34,333 nucleotides of DNA from Candidatus Parcubacteria bacterium (lineage in GTDB: Bacteria; Patescibacteriota; Minisyncoccia; JAHIHE01; JAGLIN01), in contig JAGLLA010000021.1 in NCBI GenBank assembly GCA_023140775.1, positions 1-34,333 of the forward strand, read 5' to 3'. The notes under the pieces were generated by a model that searched no databases, had not been told where the DNA came from, and saw only the letters and a list, made by a program, of their open reading frames with translations. Every line of letters begins with the position of its first letter. Within the stretch, counting starts at the first letter, position 1. The translations under genes and the position numbers were made by a program. Below are positions 24,489-31,958 of this stretch, piece by piece.

Positions 24489-24854
24489 ATGAAAAATTCA
24501 ATGTATACAAGAAAGCATAATTATAGAAATAGTAGATTCAAAAATATTACTGTTTCTCAAAAAATAAAAAATAGTGAAAAGATTACTAGTGTTTTGCTAA
24601 TACTTTTAATTGGTATGATTGGTTTTGTTTATATGTCAAAAACTGTCAGTATCACGACTCATGGGTACGATGTGAAGGGATATGAAAAACAACTAGACGG
24701 TCTTCAAAAAGAAAATCAAAAAATGATCATTGAATTAGCTGATTTGAAATCTTTAGATAATCTTGAAGACGAATCTGACAACTTGGTTGCAGTTGAAAAT
24801 TCAAATATTAAATATATTACATCAAGTCTCAGTGTAGTCGCTATGGAGAGATAG
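24489..24854 (+). CDS. FtsL-like small division protein
   Basis: 121 residues: a basic cytoplasmic N-terminus (about 1-35), one membrane helix (VLLILLIGMIGFVYMSK, about 36-53), then a region with heptad-like pattern (YEKQLDGLQKENQKMIIELA) that could form a coiled coil. Sequence similarity to FtsL is not recognisable, but topology, size and position between rsmH and ftsI match it. It would act in the divisome at the membrane. Confidence 0.65.
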   Translation: MKNSMYTRKHNYRNSRFKNITVSQKIKNSEKITSVLLILLIGMIGFVYMSKTVSITTHGYDVKGYEKQLDGLQKENQKMIIELADLKSLDNLEDESDNLVAVENSNIKYITSSLSVVAMER

Positions 24855-25059
24855 TTATAATGAGCTTGGTTTAAAATGCACGCATTTAATGTATTACGAA
24901 TACTGGACTTGTAGAATATATTTACAAGATTGAAATTGCGACATTTAGTCAGAAAATATATTTTTTGATAAAAAATTATGTGTATATTCTAGTTGTCTTT
25001 TTGAAATAGCAAAGTGTCATAATTTCGATTATTTAAAAAATATTTTCTAGTGAAGATCT

Positions 25060-26805
25060 ATGAAAAAAAATTTCTCGGTTCCATATGGCAAAGATGATTT
25101 TCTGACTCGTATCTATGTATTAATTCTGTTTATTGTCATTTGTTTTTGCTTGATTCTGCTTCGATTGGTTCAGGTGCAAGTAATTAAAAATGATTTTTAT
25201 AAGGTTTTGGCTCAGGGTCAGCACGAGTTTTTTCAAGAAATGATCCCAAAAAGAGGTGAAATTTTTATACAGGATTCATATTCAAGTCAATTATATCCTC
25301 TTGCAGTTAATAAAGAGCTTAGTACGATATATGCCTCTCCAAAAAATGTCATCAAGAAAAGAGAAACTGCAAAAAAAATATCAGAAATATTAGAGCTTGA
25401 TGAAGAAAAAGTATTTAATCTTTTGAGCAAGAAAGATGATCCGTATGAAGTAATCAAAATTAGTGTTCAAGATGACCTGATTGAAAAAATTAAAAATGAA
25501 CATTTTGTTGGTATTGGAATCATTCCCGAAATCGTCAGATATTATCCAGGTAATAATCTGGCATCAAATCTAGTTGGTTTTTTGGGGTATAAAAACGATA
25601 AGAGAGCAGGTCAATATGGCATTGAAGGATATTATAACGAAAGACTTGAAGGGGAAATGGGGTTTCTGGAAATTGAAAAAGATGTTTCTGGAAACTGGAT
25701 ATCATTTGGACTGAAAAGTTCTAAGGCACCGGAAAATGGTGATGATATCATATTAACAATTGATCAAACTATACAATATTTGGCAGAAAAAAAGCTGGAA
25801 ACAGCAGTTGAGAAGTACGGAGCTAAGAGAGGTGATCTGATCGTGATGGATCCTGTTTCGGGGGCGATCATCGCATTGGCTCAATATCCAAGATATAATC
25901 CGAATGAATATTCAAAGGTCTCGGATATGAGTTTATTTTTGAGTTCAAGTGTTCATGGTGTATACGAGCCTGGTTCGGTACAAAAGCCGATTACAATGGC
26001 TATTGGTATTGATCTAGGAAAGATTGGACCCAGCACCACATATATTGATGAAGGTTATTTGAAGATCGATGGTTGGCCGATCAGAAATTCCGACGGCAAA
26101 GCAAATGGTGAACAAAGTATGATTCAAGTCTTGGAGAAATCGCTAAATACGGGAACTGTTTTCGTGGTGAATCAGGTTGAAAAGAATGACTTTTATGATT
26201 ATTTGAAAAAATTTGGACTTGATGAATACACGGGAATTGAGATTGCAGGAGAGACCAGGGGAAATCTTTCAAACTTGGATAGGAAAAATGAAATTAACTA
26301 TGCGACTGCTTCTTATGGACAAGGAATTTCGGTTACGCCTCTGGCAATGTTGAACGCAATTTCGGTTTTTGCCAATAATGGAAAACTTATGAAAGCCCGT
26401 GTTGTTAGTGAATTCATCCATAATGGTATATCCGAAAAAAATGAACCTAAGATTGTCAGGCAGGTAGTCACTTCAAAAACAGCAAATTTAGTATCTGCAA
26501 TGATGGTCAGTGTTATTGAAAATGGTCACGCACAACAAGCAAAGGTCAAAGGATATAAATTTGCAGGAAAAACTGGAACAGCACAGATTCCAAAGAAGGA
26601 TGCTGGAGGATACGAAGAAGATAAAACTATTCATACGTTTGTCGGTTTTGGTCCAATGCCAAATCCCAGGTTCTCAATATTAGTTAAATTAGATGAGCCT
26701 GAGAATGGTTCATATGCTGCTAATACGACAGCAGTGGTATTTCAGGAATTGTCTCAAGAACTGGTAAATTATTACAATATCTCACCAACTGAAAATATTA
26801 AATAG
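25060..26805 (+). CDS. ftsI: peptidoglycan D,D-transpeptidase FtsI/PBP (division type)
   Basis: Class B penicillin-binding protein. A short cytoplasmic start and one membrane helix (about 16-36) are followed by the dimerisation domain and the transpeptidase domain. The active-site tetrad is YEPGSVQKP (SxxK with Ser, about residue 306), the SxN motif is in LEKSLNTGTVFV, and AGKTGTAQIPKK is the KTG box. 581 residues, usual size, no PASTA domains. A 205-base gap with no gene precedes it. It cross-links septal wall. Confidence 0.93.
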   Translation: MKKNFSVPYGKDDFLTRIYVLILFIVICFCLILLRLVQVQVIKNDFYKVLAQGQHEFFQEMIPKRGEIFIQDSYSSQLYPLAVNKELSTIYASPKNVIKKRETAKKISEILELDEEKVFNLLSKKDDPYEVIKISVQDDLIEKIKNEHFVGIGIIPEIVRYYPGNNLASNLVGFLGYKNDKRAGQYGIEGYYNERLEGEMGFLEIEKDVSGNWISFGLKSSKAPENGDDIILTIDQTIQYLAEKKLETAVEKYGAKRGDLIVMDPVSGAIIALAQYPRYNPNEYSKVSDMSLFLSSSVHGVYEPGSVQKPITMAIGIDLGKIGPSTTYIDEGYLKIDGWPIRNSDGKANGEQSMIQVLEKSLNTGTVFVVNQVEKNDFYDYLKKFGLDEYTGIEIAGETRGNLSNLDRKNEINYATASYGQGISVTPLAMLNAISVFANNGKLMKARVVSEFIHNGISEKNEPKIVRQVVTSKTANLVSAMMVSVIENGHAQQAKVKGYKFAGKTGTAQIPKKDAGGYEEDKTIHTFVGFGPMPNPRFSILVKLDEPENGSYAANTTAVVFQELSQELVNYYNISPTENIK

Positions 26806-26821
26806 ATTATAAATTCAAACA

Positions 26822-28084
26822 ATGAAACAGGTAGCTGTAAAAATACTCAATATATTAGCCATGAGAATACTGGAAAAATATGATCCAGTCGTTATTGGTA
26901 TTACAGGTAGCGTTGGAAAAAGCAGTACGAAAAAATCTATTTATGAGATCTTGAAAACAAAATATAATGTGGCGTGCGACAAAAGCTGTTGCAGTTCAGA
27001 CGTAAATATTATTTTGACAATAATCGGAATTGAAAGTGGGGGAAGTTCAATTATTGGTTGGTTGAAAGTTTTTAGCAGGGCTTTTAAAATATTGATGAAA
27101 AAAAGTGATTATCCTGACATAATCATTTTGGAAATGGGTGTGAATAGACCTGGAGATATGAAAAAAATGCTAGAAGTTGTGAAACCAAATATCGGCGTAA
27201 TGACTGCTATCGGAAAATATCCTTCACACGTCAAATATTTTAAAAATGCCAAACATGTCATAAGAGAAAAATCATTACTGATTAAGTCTCTAGGTAAAAA
27301 AGATTTAGCAGTTCTCAATTTTGATGATCAGAGTATAAAAGAGATTTCAAAAAACATAAAACCAAAAATAGTGAGCTATGGGCTTGATCATAGTGAGGAT
27401 GTAATTGCTGGAGAAGTTCTGTTAGGCGATCGAAAATTCAGAACAGAGGATGGTTTGATGGGTATGAGTTTCAAAATATCTTATAGAGGAACAACAGTTC
27501 CCTTTCGACTTCCTTATGCCATAGGAAAAGGGCAGATCTATTCTACTTTGTCTGCTGTGACAGTTGGAATTCATTTTGGATTTAATCTTGTGGAGATGTC
27601 AGAGATCATTTCTAACTATCATCCGTTAGCAGGGAGGATGAATTTAATATGTGGTTTTAATGGTTCTTTGCTAATTGACGATACATTTAATGCAAGTCCG
27701 AGCTCTATGGCAGTTGCTTTGGGGGCGGTAGAGAAGTTGAGCGCAAAAAGAAAAATAGCGGTTTTGGGCGATATGCTGGAGTTGGGTGAATATTGTGAAT
27801 CGGGACATAGAGAAGTGGGAAAATCTGTTTTCAAATCAGTCAACATGCTTTTTGCCTATGGCTCAAGAAGCAAGATAATATGCAAGCAAGCAGAAAAAAG
27901 TGGCATGTCAGAAGATATGATTTTTCATTTTGAGAATATGGATGAATTGATTAGGTCATTGAAGTCTATTCTAGAAAAAGAGGATGTTGTACTTGTTAAG
28001 GGGTCAAGGGTAATGCATATGGAAAAAATTGTGAGAGAGATTATGGCAAAACCTGAATTAGCGGATAAGTTGCTTGTGAAATAA
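26822..28084 (+). CDS. murF: MurF-type Mur ligase without N-terminal domain
   Basis: It should add D-Ala-D-Ala to the UDP-MurNAc-tripeptide. The ATP loop VVIGITGSVGKSSTKK starts only about 20 residues from the N-terminus, whereas in E. coli MurF it is near residue 107, so the UDP-binding domain 1 is missing or replaced. The middle domain (LEMGVNRPGDMKKML) and the C-terminal domain (FNASPSSMAVAL, AVLGDMLELGEY, VLVKGSRVMHMEKI) are clearly of MurF type. 420 residues. It is the last gene of the cluster; mraY, murD, ftsW and murG do not follow. Confidence 0.85.
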   Translation: MKQVAVKILNILAMRILEKYDPVVIGITGSVGKSSTKKSIYEILKTKYNVACDKSCCSSDVNIILTIIGIESGGSSIIGWLKVFSRAFKILMKKSDYPDIIILEMGVNRPGDMKKMLEVVKPNIGVMTAIGKYPSHVKYFKNAKHVIREKSLLIKSLGKKDLAVLNFDDQSIKEISKNIKPKIVSYGLDHSEDVIAGEVLLGDRKFRTEDGLMGMSFKISYRGTTVPFRLPYAIGKGQIYSTLSAVTVGIHFGFNLVEMSEIISNYHPLAGRMNLICGFNGSLLIDDTFNASPSSMAVALGAVEKLSAKRKIAVLGDMLELGEYCESGHREVGKSVFKSVNMLFAYGSRSKIICKQAEKSGMSEDMIFHFENMDELIRSLKSILEKEDVVLVKGSRVMHMEKIVREIMAKPELADKLLVK

Positions 28085-28089
28085 GATAT

Positions 28090-28130
28090 AACTAATTTCA
28101 ATATTTCGGTATTGCAAATTAGTTTTATTT
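28090..28130 (+). terminator. terminator of the mra operon
   Basis: AACTAATTT ... AAATTAGTT with an inner CAATA/TATTG stem and loop TTTCGG, then TTATTT. Confidence 0.8.
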
Positions 28131-28207
28131 GTGATAGGTTAGTTAATGTAATGTCAGTTAAGATGATCTAGTCGATATTGAATGTTAAAATGATAAATAT
28201 AAATTAT

Positions 28208-28279
28208 GCCGCCTTCGTCTAACGGTTAGGACACCAGGTTCTCATCCTGGCAATAGGGGTTCGATTCCCCTAGGTGGTA
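28208..28279 (+). tRNA. tRNA-Glu(CUC)
   Basis: Acceptor GCCGCCT/AGGTGGT (two G-U pairs, including G1-U72), D-arm TCGTCTAACGGTTAGGA typical of tRNA-Glu, anticodon stem CCAGG/CCTGG with loop TTCTCAT (anticodon CUC), T-stem AGGGG/CCCCT with loop TTCGATT, discriminator A. CCA is not encoded. Confidence 0.95.
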
Positions 28280-28286
28280 CACATTA

Positions 28287-28316
28287 AATAATCCCTTAAA
28301 CAAGGGATTATTTTTA
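28287..28316 (+). terminator. terminator of tRNA-Glu
   Basis: AATAATCCCTT, loop AAAC, AAGGGATTATT, then TTTA. Confidence 0.85.
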
Positions 28317-28385
28317 TACCCCTAAAATAAAAATCAAACCCCTTTGATTAAATTGCACTTGAGAGTAGAATGTAGGAACGAAGGA

Positions 28386-28414
28386 TTGACAAATATGAAA
28401 TATTCATCTATACT
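28386..28414 (+). promoter_or_regulatory. promoter of the 102-residue orphan gene
   Basis: TTGACA, 17-bp spacer, TATACT, a near-perfect sigma-70 type promoter. The -35 continues as TTGACAAAT-N7-ATT, shared with the promoters at 13391 and 29641. Confidence 0.8.
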
Positions 28415-28423
28415 AAAAAGTCT

Positions 28424-28437
28424 TATCAAATTTGATA
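28424..28437. promoter_or_regulatory. operator-like palindrome at the transcription start
   Basis: TATCAAATTTGATA, a perfect 14-bp palindrome a few bases after the predicted +1. It could be a repressor site or a small 5' hairpin in the RNA. Confidence 0.5.
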
Positions 28438-28461
28438 GATAAAAATTCGGAGGGATAATCA

Positions 28462-28770
28462 TTGACGCGTGTTGTCCGTGCATATAAAATAAAAATTATT
28501 TCTTTTAAAAATAGTATAATACCTCATATCGTCCTTTTTTTTGAGGGCACAAGCATTGAGGAAATTGAAAATAATCGTCCTAGGATTGAAGGAGTAAATT
28601 CGAATCTAGTGAAATTTCTTGGAGATCATAAAGATGTCCAGAAATGGGATTTTATTTTACGGGATGGAAAAGTGGCTTTGCTAGTCCCTAAAAGATATGT
28701 AATTTTATTGATAGGAAAGATATTTTCTATTCGTTTGCTTTTTGAAGAAAAAGAGCATGTCGAGGCGTGA
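28462..28770 (+). CDS. small orphan protein (102 aa), unknown function
   Basis: It starts at TTG with CGGAGGG 8 bases upstream, a strong SD that decides the start. The protein is basic in the first half, with an alternating hydrophobic pattern (IIPHIVLFFEGTSIEEIEN) and a hydrophobic stretch near residues 78-94 (YVILLIGKIFSIRLLF) that could be a buried helix or a weak membrane segment. No family is recognised. It has its own strong promoter, an operator-like palindrome and its own terminator, so it is a single-gene, probably regulated unit between tRNA-Glu and rluF. Confidence 0.65.
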   Translation: MTRVVRAYKIKIISFKNSIIPHIVLFFEGTSIEEIENNRPRIEGVNSNLVKFLGDHKDVQKWDFILRDGKVALLVPKRYVILLIGKIFSIRLLFEEKEHVEA

Positions 28771-28793
28771 AGAAGCAAATTCTTTCGCCTTTT
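28763..28793 (+). terminator. terminator of the 102-residue gene
   Basis: AGGCG-T-GAAGAA, loop GCAAA, TTCTTT-CGCCT, then TTT. The stop codon lies inside the 5' arm. Confidence 0.78.
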
Positions 28794-28885
28794 ATTTTGC
28801 TTATATGTCTGGTTTCAAGAAAATGGGTATTGATTATTTCCAAGCAACTGTTATGATAAGTGTATTAATTTGATAAAAGATTATA

Positions 28886-29581
28886 ATGATATATCCTATT
28901 AGAATAAATAAATATCTCGCAGAAAAGAAAATTTGTAGCAGAAGAGAGGCTGATGAATTGATTAAAAATGGCAAAATCAGGATCAATGGTAAGGTGGCAG
29001 AGCTCGGAGAAATGATTCAGGAAGCTGATGAAGTTGCGGTCAACGGGGAACTGAAAAAGCTGGTTTATCTGGCATTAAATAAGCCAAAGGGTGTGGTCAC
29101 ACACACAGGACAAGAAGGAGAAACATCGATTTCTGATACTGTGAAATTAGATGCTGATGTATATCCATTGGGCAGGTTAGACAAGGACTCTCGCGGCTTG
29201 ATCCTTTTGACAAATGATGGTCGCGTGACGGATAAATTGCTAAATCCCATTTATTCTCACGACAAAGAATATATTGTAAAGGTTAATAAGTTCATTGATG
29301 AAAATTTTGAGAATGAAATGGTAGGTGGAGTGCAAATTAGTGGTGGCTATAAGACAAAAAAATGTGTTTTCAAGAAAATCGATGATTTCACTTTTTCCAT
29401 AATCTTAATTGAAGGAAAAAATAGGCAGATTAGAAATATGTGTAAGGAGTTGGGTTTTGGCGTTGTTGACCTGAAGAGAATCAGAGTGATGAACATTGAA
29501 TTGGGGGATTTGAAACAGGGGAGATATAGAGTGATTAGTGGCGCAGAGAAGGATAAGTTATTGTCAGATTTAGGTTTATAG
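28886..29581 (+). CDS. rluF: 23S rRNA pseudouridine synthase (RluF/RluB type)
   Basis: An S4 RNA-binding domain comes first (RINKYLAEKKICSRREADELI and GKIRINGKVAELG, residues 5-40). The catalytic domain has ALNKPKGVVTH, the Asp motif PLGRLDKDSRGLILLTNDG and the later GKNRQIRNMCKELGF. The segment SHDKEYIVKVNKF and the ending RIRVMNIELGDLKQGRYR look closer to RluF (U2604) than to RluB, as I recall them. 231 residues. Stand-alone gene ending in a terminator. Confidence 0.9.
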   Translation: MIYPIRINKYLAEKKICSRREADELIKNGKIRINGKVAELGEMIQEADEVAVNGELKKLVYLALNKPKGVVTHTGQEGETSISDTVKLDADVYPLGRLDKDSRGLILLTNDGRVTDKLLNPIYSHDKEYIVKVNKFIDENFENEMVGGVQISGGYKTKKCVFKKIDDFTFSIILIEGKNRQIRNMCKELGFGVVDLKRIRVMNIELGDLKQGRYRVISGAEKDKLLSDLGL

Positions 29582-29601
29582 CTCAGAGTAGCTGAGTTTT
29601 T
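29582..29601 (+). terminator. rluF terminator
   Basis: CTCAG, loop AGTAG, CTGAG followed by five T residues directly after the stop codon. Confidence 0.75.
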
Positions 29602-29640
29602 ATGAGGAAATGAACAATAGAAAAACTTTATACTTAGTCC

Positions 29641-29668
29641 TTGACAAATCATAAGTATTTGTCATACT
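29641..29668 (+). promoter_or_regulatory. promoter with embedded inverted repeat
   Basis: TTGACA, 16-bp spacer, CATACT. The region from the -35 to the -10 is a perfect inverted repeat TGACAAAT-N7-ATTTGTCA (29642-29664), so a dimeric regulator bound here would block RNA polymerase. The leader before the start codon would be about 175 bases. Confidence 0.6.
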
Positions 29669-29851
29669 ACCTGGTAAATAAATATTTTTTGAAAGTTAAT
29701 TGTAAAATTATTTTTAAATAATATAATATAAAATTATATATAAATTGAGCAGTTTGTTTTTGGCTTAGTTATTGATTGAGTAAAAATTAAACTAGAGGTA
29801 ACCTGCGCAATATGTGGGTTTACAGTTAAAAAACGAGGAGAATACAGCAAG

Positions 29852-30106
29852 ATGGCAACTGAATTAGAAAAATTATTACAGACGCTCAGAAAAGAGTCAC
29901 AGATTGATCAATCTGGCATATCTGACAAGACAAATGAAAGACGTTTTTCTGGTGTAGGAAAAATTGTATCGCATTCGAAAACGGTTGGCAGTCCTGTTAT
30001 TGAAATTCCAGGTGGTGCGCCAGTTACTTCTGCGCAAGCCTGTAAAAATGATATGATTAAAGAGTCACACGGGAGGAAGGTTACAACCCCCGATAGTAGT
30101 GATTAA
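29852..30106 (+). CDS. small hydrophilic orphan protein (84 aa)
   Basis: An ATG with GAGGAG about 11 bases upstream. The first 20 residues could form a helix (ELEKLLQTLRKESQ); the rest is polar, rich in Ser, Gly, Thr and Pro (GVGKIVSHSKTVGSPVIEIP), and probably disordered. No cysteine cluster, membrane segment or known motif is seen. It has its own promoter with an operator-like inverted repeat and a long untranslated leader with an imperfect hairpin (AACCTGC ... GTGGGTT at 29799-29820). Function is unknown. Confidence 0.6.
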   Translation: MATELEKLLQTLRKESQIDQSGISDKTNERRFSGVGKIVSHSKTVGSPVIEIPGGAPVTSAQACKNDMIKESHGRKVTTPDSSD

Positions 30107-30170
30107 ACAATATGGGAAAGTGCTATAAATAAAATATCCCTTTCCTATATTTCCCAATTAAGAAAAAATA

Positions 30171-30198
30171 TTGACAAGATCTTTTGATATGCTAAGCT
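30171..30198 (+). promoter_or_regulatory. promoter of the leader peptide and CyuA-like gene
   Basis: TTGACA, 16-bp spacer, extended -10 TGC TAAGCT. The predicted start at about 30205 leaves a leader of roughly 200 bases containing the Cys-rich mini-ORF. Confidence 0.7.
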
Positions 30199-30222
30199 AA
30201 ATGTAAGATAACTATAATATTT

Positions 30223-30270
30223 ATGAAAACATTTGAAAACCAAATTTGCTGTTGTTGTAGCATCCTGTAA
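30223..30270 (+). CDS. Cys-rich attenuation leader peptide
   Basis: A 15-codon ORF reads MKTFENQICCCCSIL and then TAA. The four Cys codons are consecutive (TGC TGT TGT TGT). The stop codon lies inside the loop of the first hairpin of the leader RNA. It is followed by a terminator and then, 140 bases later, by a gene of the cysteine-desulfidase family. Short ORFs with runs of a codon for the regulating amino acid are the hallmark of ribosome-mediated attenuation (as in trp, his and leu leaders). No SD is visible, as for most genes in this genome. Confidence 0.8.
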   Translation: MKTFENQICCCCSIL

Positions 30271-30354
30271 ACAGGTCGGTTTTTAAGTGTTATATAAATT
30301 TTGTGAGACTAATTTAGATGATGTTTATGAACCCGCCTGTTAGGCGTGTTTTTT
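30264..30354 (+). promoter_or_regulatory. attenuator: mutually exclusive hairpins and terminator
   Basis: Segment 1, CCTGT (30264-30268), overlaps the leader stop and pairs with ACAGG. Segment 2, AACAGGTCGGTT (30270-30281), can instead pair with segment 3, AACCCGCCTGTT (30330-30341), in 11 of 12 positions. Segment 3 also forms the terminator CGCCT-GTT-AGGCG (30334-30346), followed by TG and six T residues. The 2:3 pairing would prevent the terminator. This is the classical four-segment attenuator order. The gap 30107-30410 has no other gene. Confidence 0.7.
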
Positions 30355-30410
30355 AGTGTGTTGATGTACATTAATAATTGAATATATTAAATATATGGAA
30401 GTGGTATTAA

Positions 30411-31757
30411 ATGAGTTCTAAGGATTTTAAGAAACTTGCTGATTTGAGTGGTGAAGAAAGAAGTGACTTAGCTCTGATGATTGAAATATTTAATCATGAA
30501 GTTGTTGAAACAGCTGGATGTACAGAGGTTGGGATGGTTGCTTTTATTTCAGCAACTGCTCGTGCAGTAATAGAAGAAAAGAAGAATGGAAAAATACAGA
30601 CATCAAAGATAAAGCTCACATTAGATCCTGGAACTTTTAAGAACGGTTTTAATGCGGGTGTTCCTGGAACTGAGGGAAAAAAGGGATTTCCAATTGCGAT
30701 TACATTAGGGTTAATTTCTGGCAATAGAAAGAATGGTCTTTTAGCACTTGATAATGTTAATTCTGACTCACTGCAAAAAGCAGAGGAAATAATAAGGAAA
30801 GGAAATATAGAAATTAAATCTGAACCAAAGTGGAAGGGAGGGTTAAAAGCAAAGATCGTCATAGAATCAAATCTTGGAAATGTATCAGTATTGATAAATG
30901 GAGGACATACTAATATAACTGAAATTATAATTAATGGTGAAATAATAAAAAATGCTGATATTAGTCATAGCAATACAGGGAATTATAAGGAAGAATTAAG
31001 AAAAAAGAGTCTTGCAGATTTAATTGGGATGTGTAGATTAGTTCACGCTGGAAATCTGAATTATCATTTAATTCATGGATTTATGGTGAATGATGACCTG
31101 TCAGAAAGAGGATCTGAAATAAGTAGTACAGCACGAAATCTTAGGGAAATGGTAGAAAGTGGAATTTTGCCGGATAACATTGTTTCTGAAATCAAAATCA
31201 AGGTTGCTTCTGCAGTTCAGGCTCGGATGGAACAAGGGTTCACTGCAATGAGTAGTGGTTGTAGTGGAAATCAGGGAAATGTAGCAATTTTAGTACCAGC
31301 TTTATATGGTAATAGATTTTGTAATTTTGATCATAGTAAAGTGATCGAAAGTCTTGCACTGTCACATTTGCTCAATGCTTATGTGAAGTGTTTTACAGGA
31401 GATCTTTCTGCAATGTGTGGTTGTGCGGTTGGTGCTGGAGTTGGTGCTACAGTTGCGATAATATATCAGAACAATGGTGGTGTTTATCATATGGAAAGAG
31501 CTATTAAATATATCATTGGAACAATTGCTGGTGAATTCTGCGATGGAGCAAGTTCGGGATGTGCAGCAAAAGCTGTTATTGCTATTGATGCAATATTTCT
31601 CGCAGTTTATTTTGCCGAGTATGGAAGTAATAAAGATGAAGACTTTTGTAATATTGCACAGGGATCAGCAGAAGAAGCTATAAAAGCGATGGGAAAAATA
31701 GCGACAAAAGGAATGGAGGGTGTAGATGAAGAAATTATAAATATAATGAAAGGGTAA
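30411..31757 (+). CDS. cyuA: L-cysteine desulfidase / L-serine dehydratase-like Fe-S enzyme (CyuA/UPF0597 family)
   Basis: Family members break cysteine (or serine) into pyruvate, ammonia and sulfide or water with a [4Fe-4S] cluster. ETAGCTEVGMVAF near the start, MSSGCSGNQGNVA, LSAMCGCAVGAGVGAT and EFCDGASSGCAAK supply the conserved Cys residues and Gly-rich loops in family order. KLTLDPGTFKNGFNAGVPGT is also typical. 448 residues, normal length, cytoplasmic. It lies behind the Cys-codon leader peptide, which independently supports a cysteine link. Cysteine versus serine as true substrate is not decided by sequence. The start ATG has a GGAAGTGG sequence upstream, only a partial SD. Confidence 0.85.
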   Translation: MSSKDFKKLADLSGEERSDLALMIEIFNHEVVETAGCTEVGMVAFISATARAVIEEKKNGKIQTSKIKLTLDPGTFKNGFNAGVPGTEGKKGFPIAITLGLISGNRKNGLLALDNVNSDSLQKAEEIIRKGNIEIKSEPKWKGGLKAKIVIESNLGNVSVLINGGHTNITEIIINGEIIKNADISHSNTGNYKEELRKKSLADLIGMCRLVHAGNLNYHLIHGFMVNDDLSERGSEISSTARNLREMVESGILPDNIVSEIKIKVASAVQARMEQGFTAMSSGCSGNQGNVAILVPALYGNRFCNFDHSKVIESLALSHLLNAYVKCFTGDLSAMCGCAVGAGVGATVAIIYQNNGGVYHMERAIKYIIGTIAGEFCDGASSGCAAKAVIAIDAIFLAVYFAEYGSNKDEDFCNIAQGSAEEAIKAMGKIATKGMEGVDEEIINIMKG

Positions 31758-31793
31758 TGATATATATGGATTTATTCCAAATATATTTTTTGT

Positions 31794-31848
31794 GCCAGGA
31801 TAGTAGAGTAGCAGAGTCTCGCTGACGGTTCGATTCCGCACCCTGGCT
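31794..31848 (+). ncRNA. 54-nt tRNA-like sequence, D- or anticodon-arm lost
   Basis: GCCAGG pairs with CCTGGC at the ends. Near the 3' side a T-arm is clear: TG-a-CGG, loop TTCGATT, CCGCA (5 bp with one bulged A). The middle holds only one possible short stem (AGC ... GCT, loop AGAGTCTC) instead of separate D and anticodon arms. No anticodon with U33 can be assigned. No CCA is encoded, and no clear promoter or terminator flanks it. It lies in the 200-base gap between the CyuA-like and Dit1-like genes. Most likely a decayed tRNA or a tRNA-derived processing or regulatory element. Confidence 0.4.
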
Positions 31849-31958
31849 TTTAATGGTTCTTTGAAGTCATAGATAGAAATAAAATTATAGAGAGTTAATT
31901 ATATTGAATCCTGATTATATTAATAAAGAGTTTTAAATTGAGAATGGAGGAATATTCA

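Noticed and set aside
30317-30357. Second mini-ORF (MMFMNPPVRRVF) over the attenuator terminator
   Set aside because: It lies wholly within the terminator hairpin and T-run and has no regulatory codon run; likely fortuitous.
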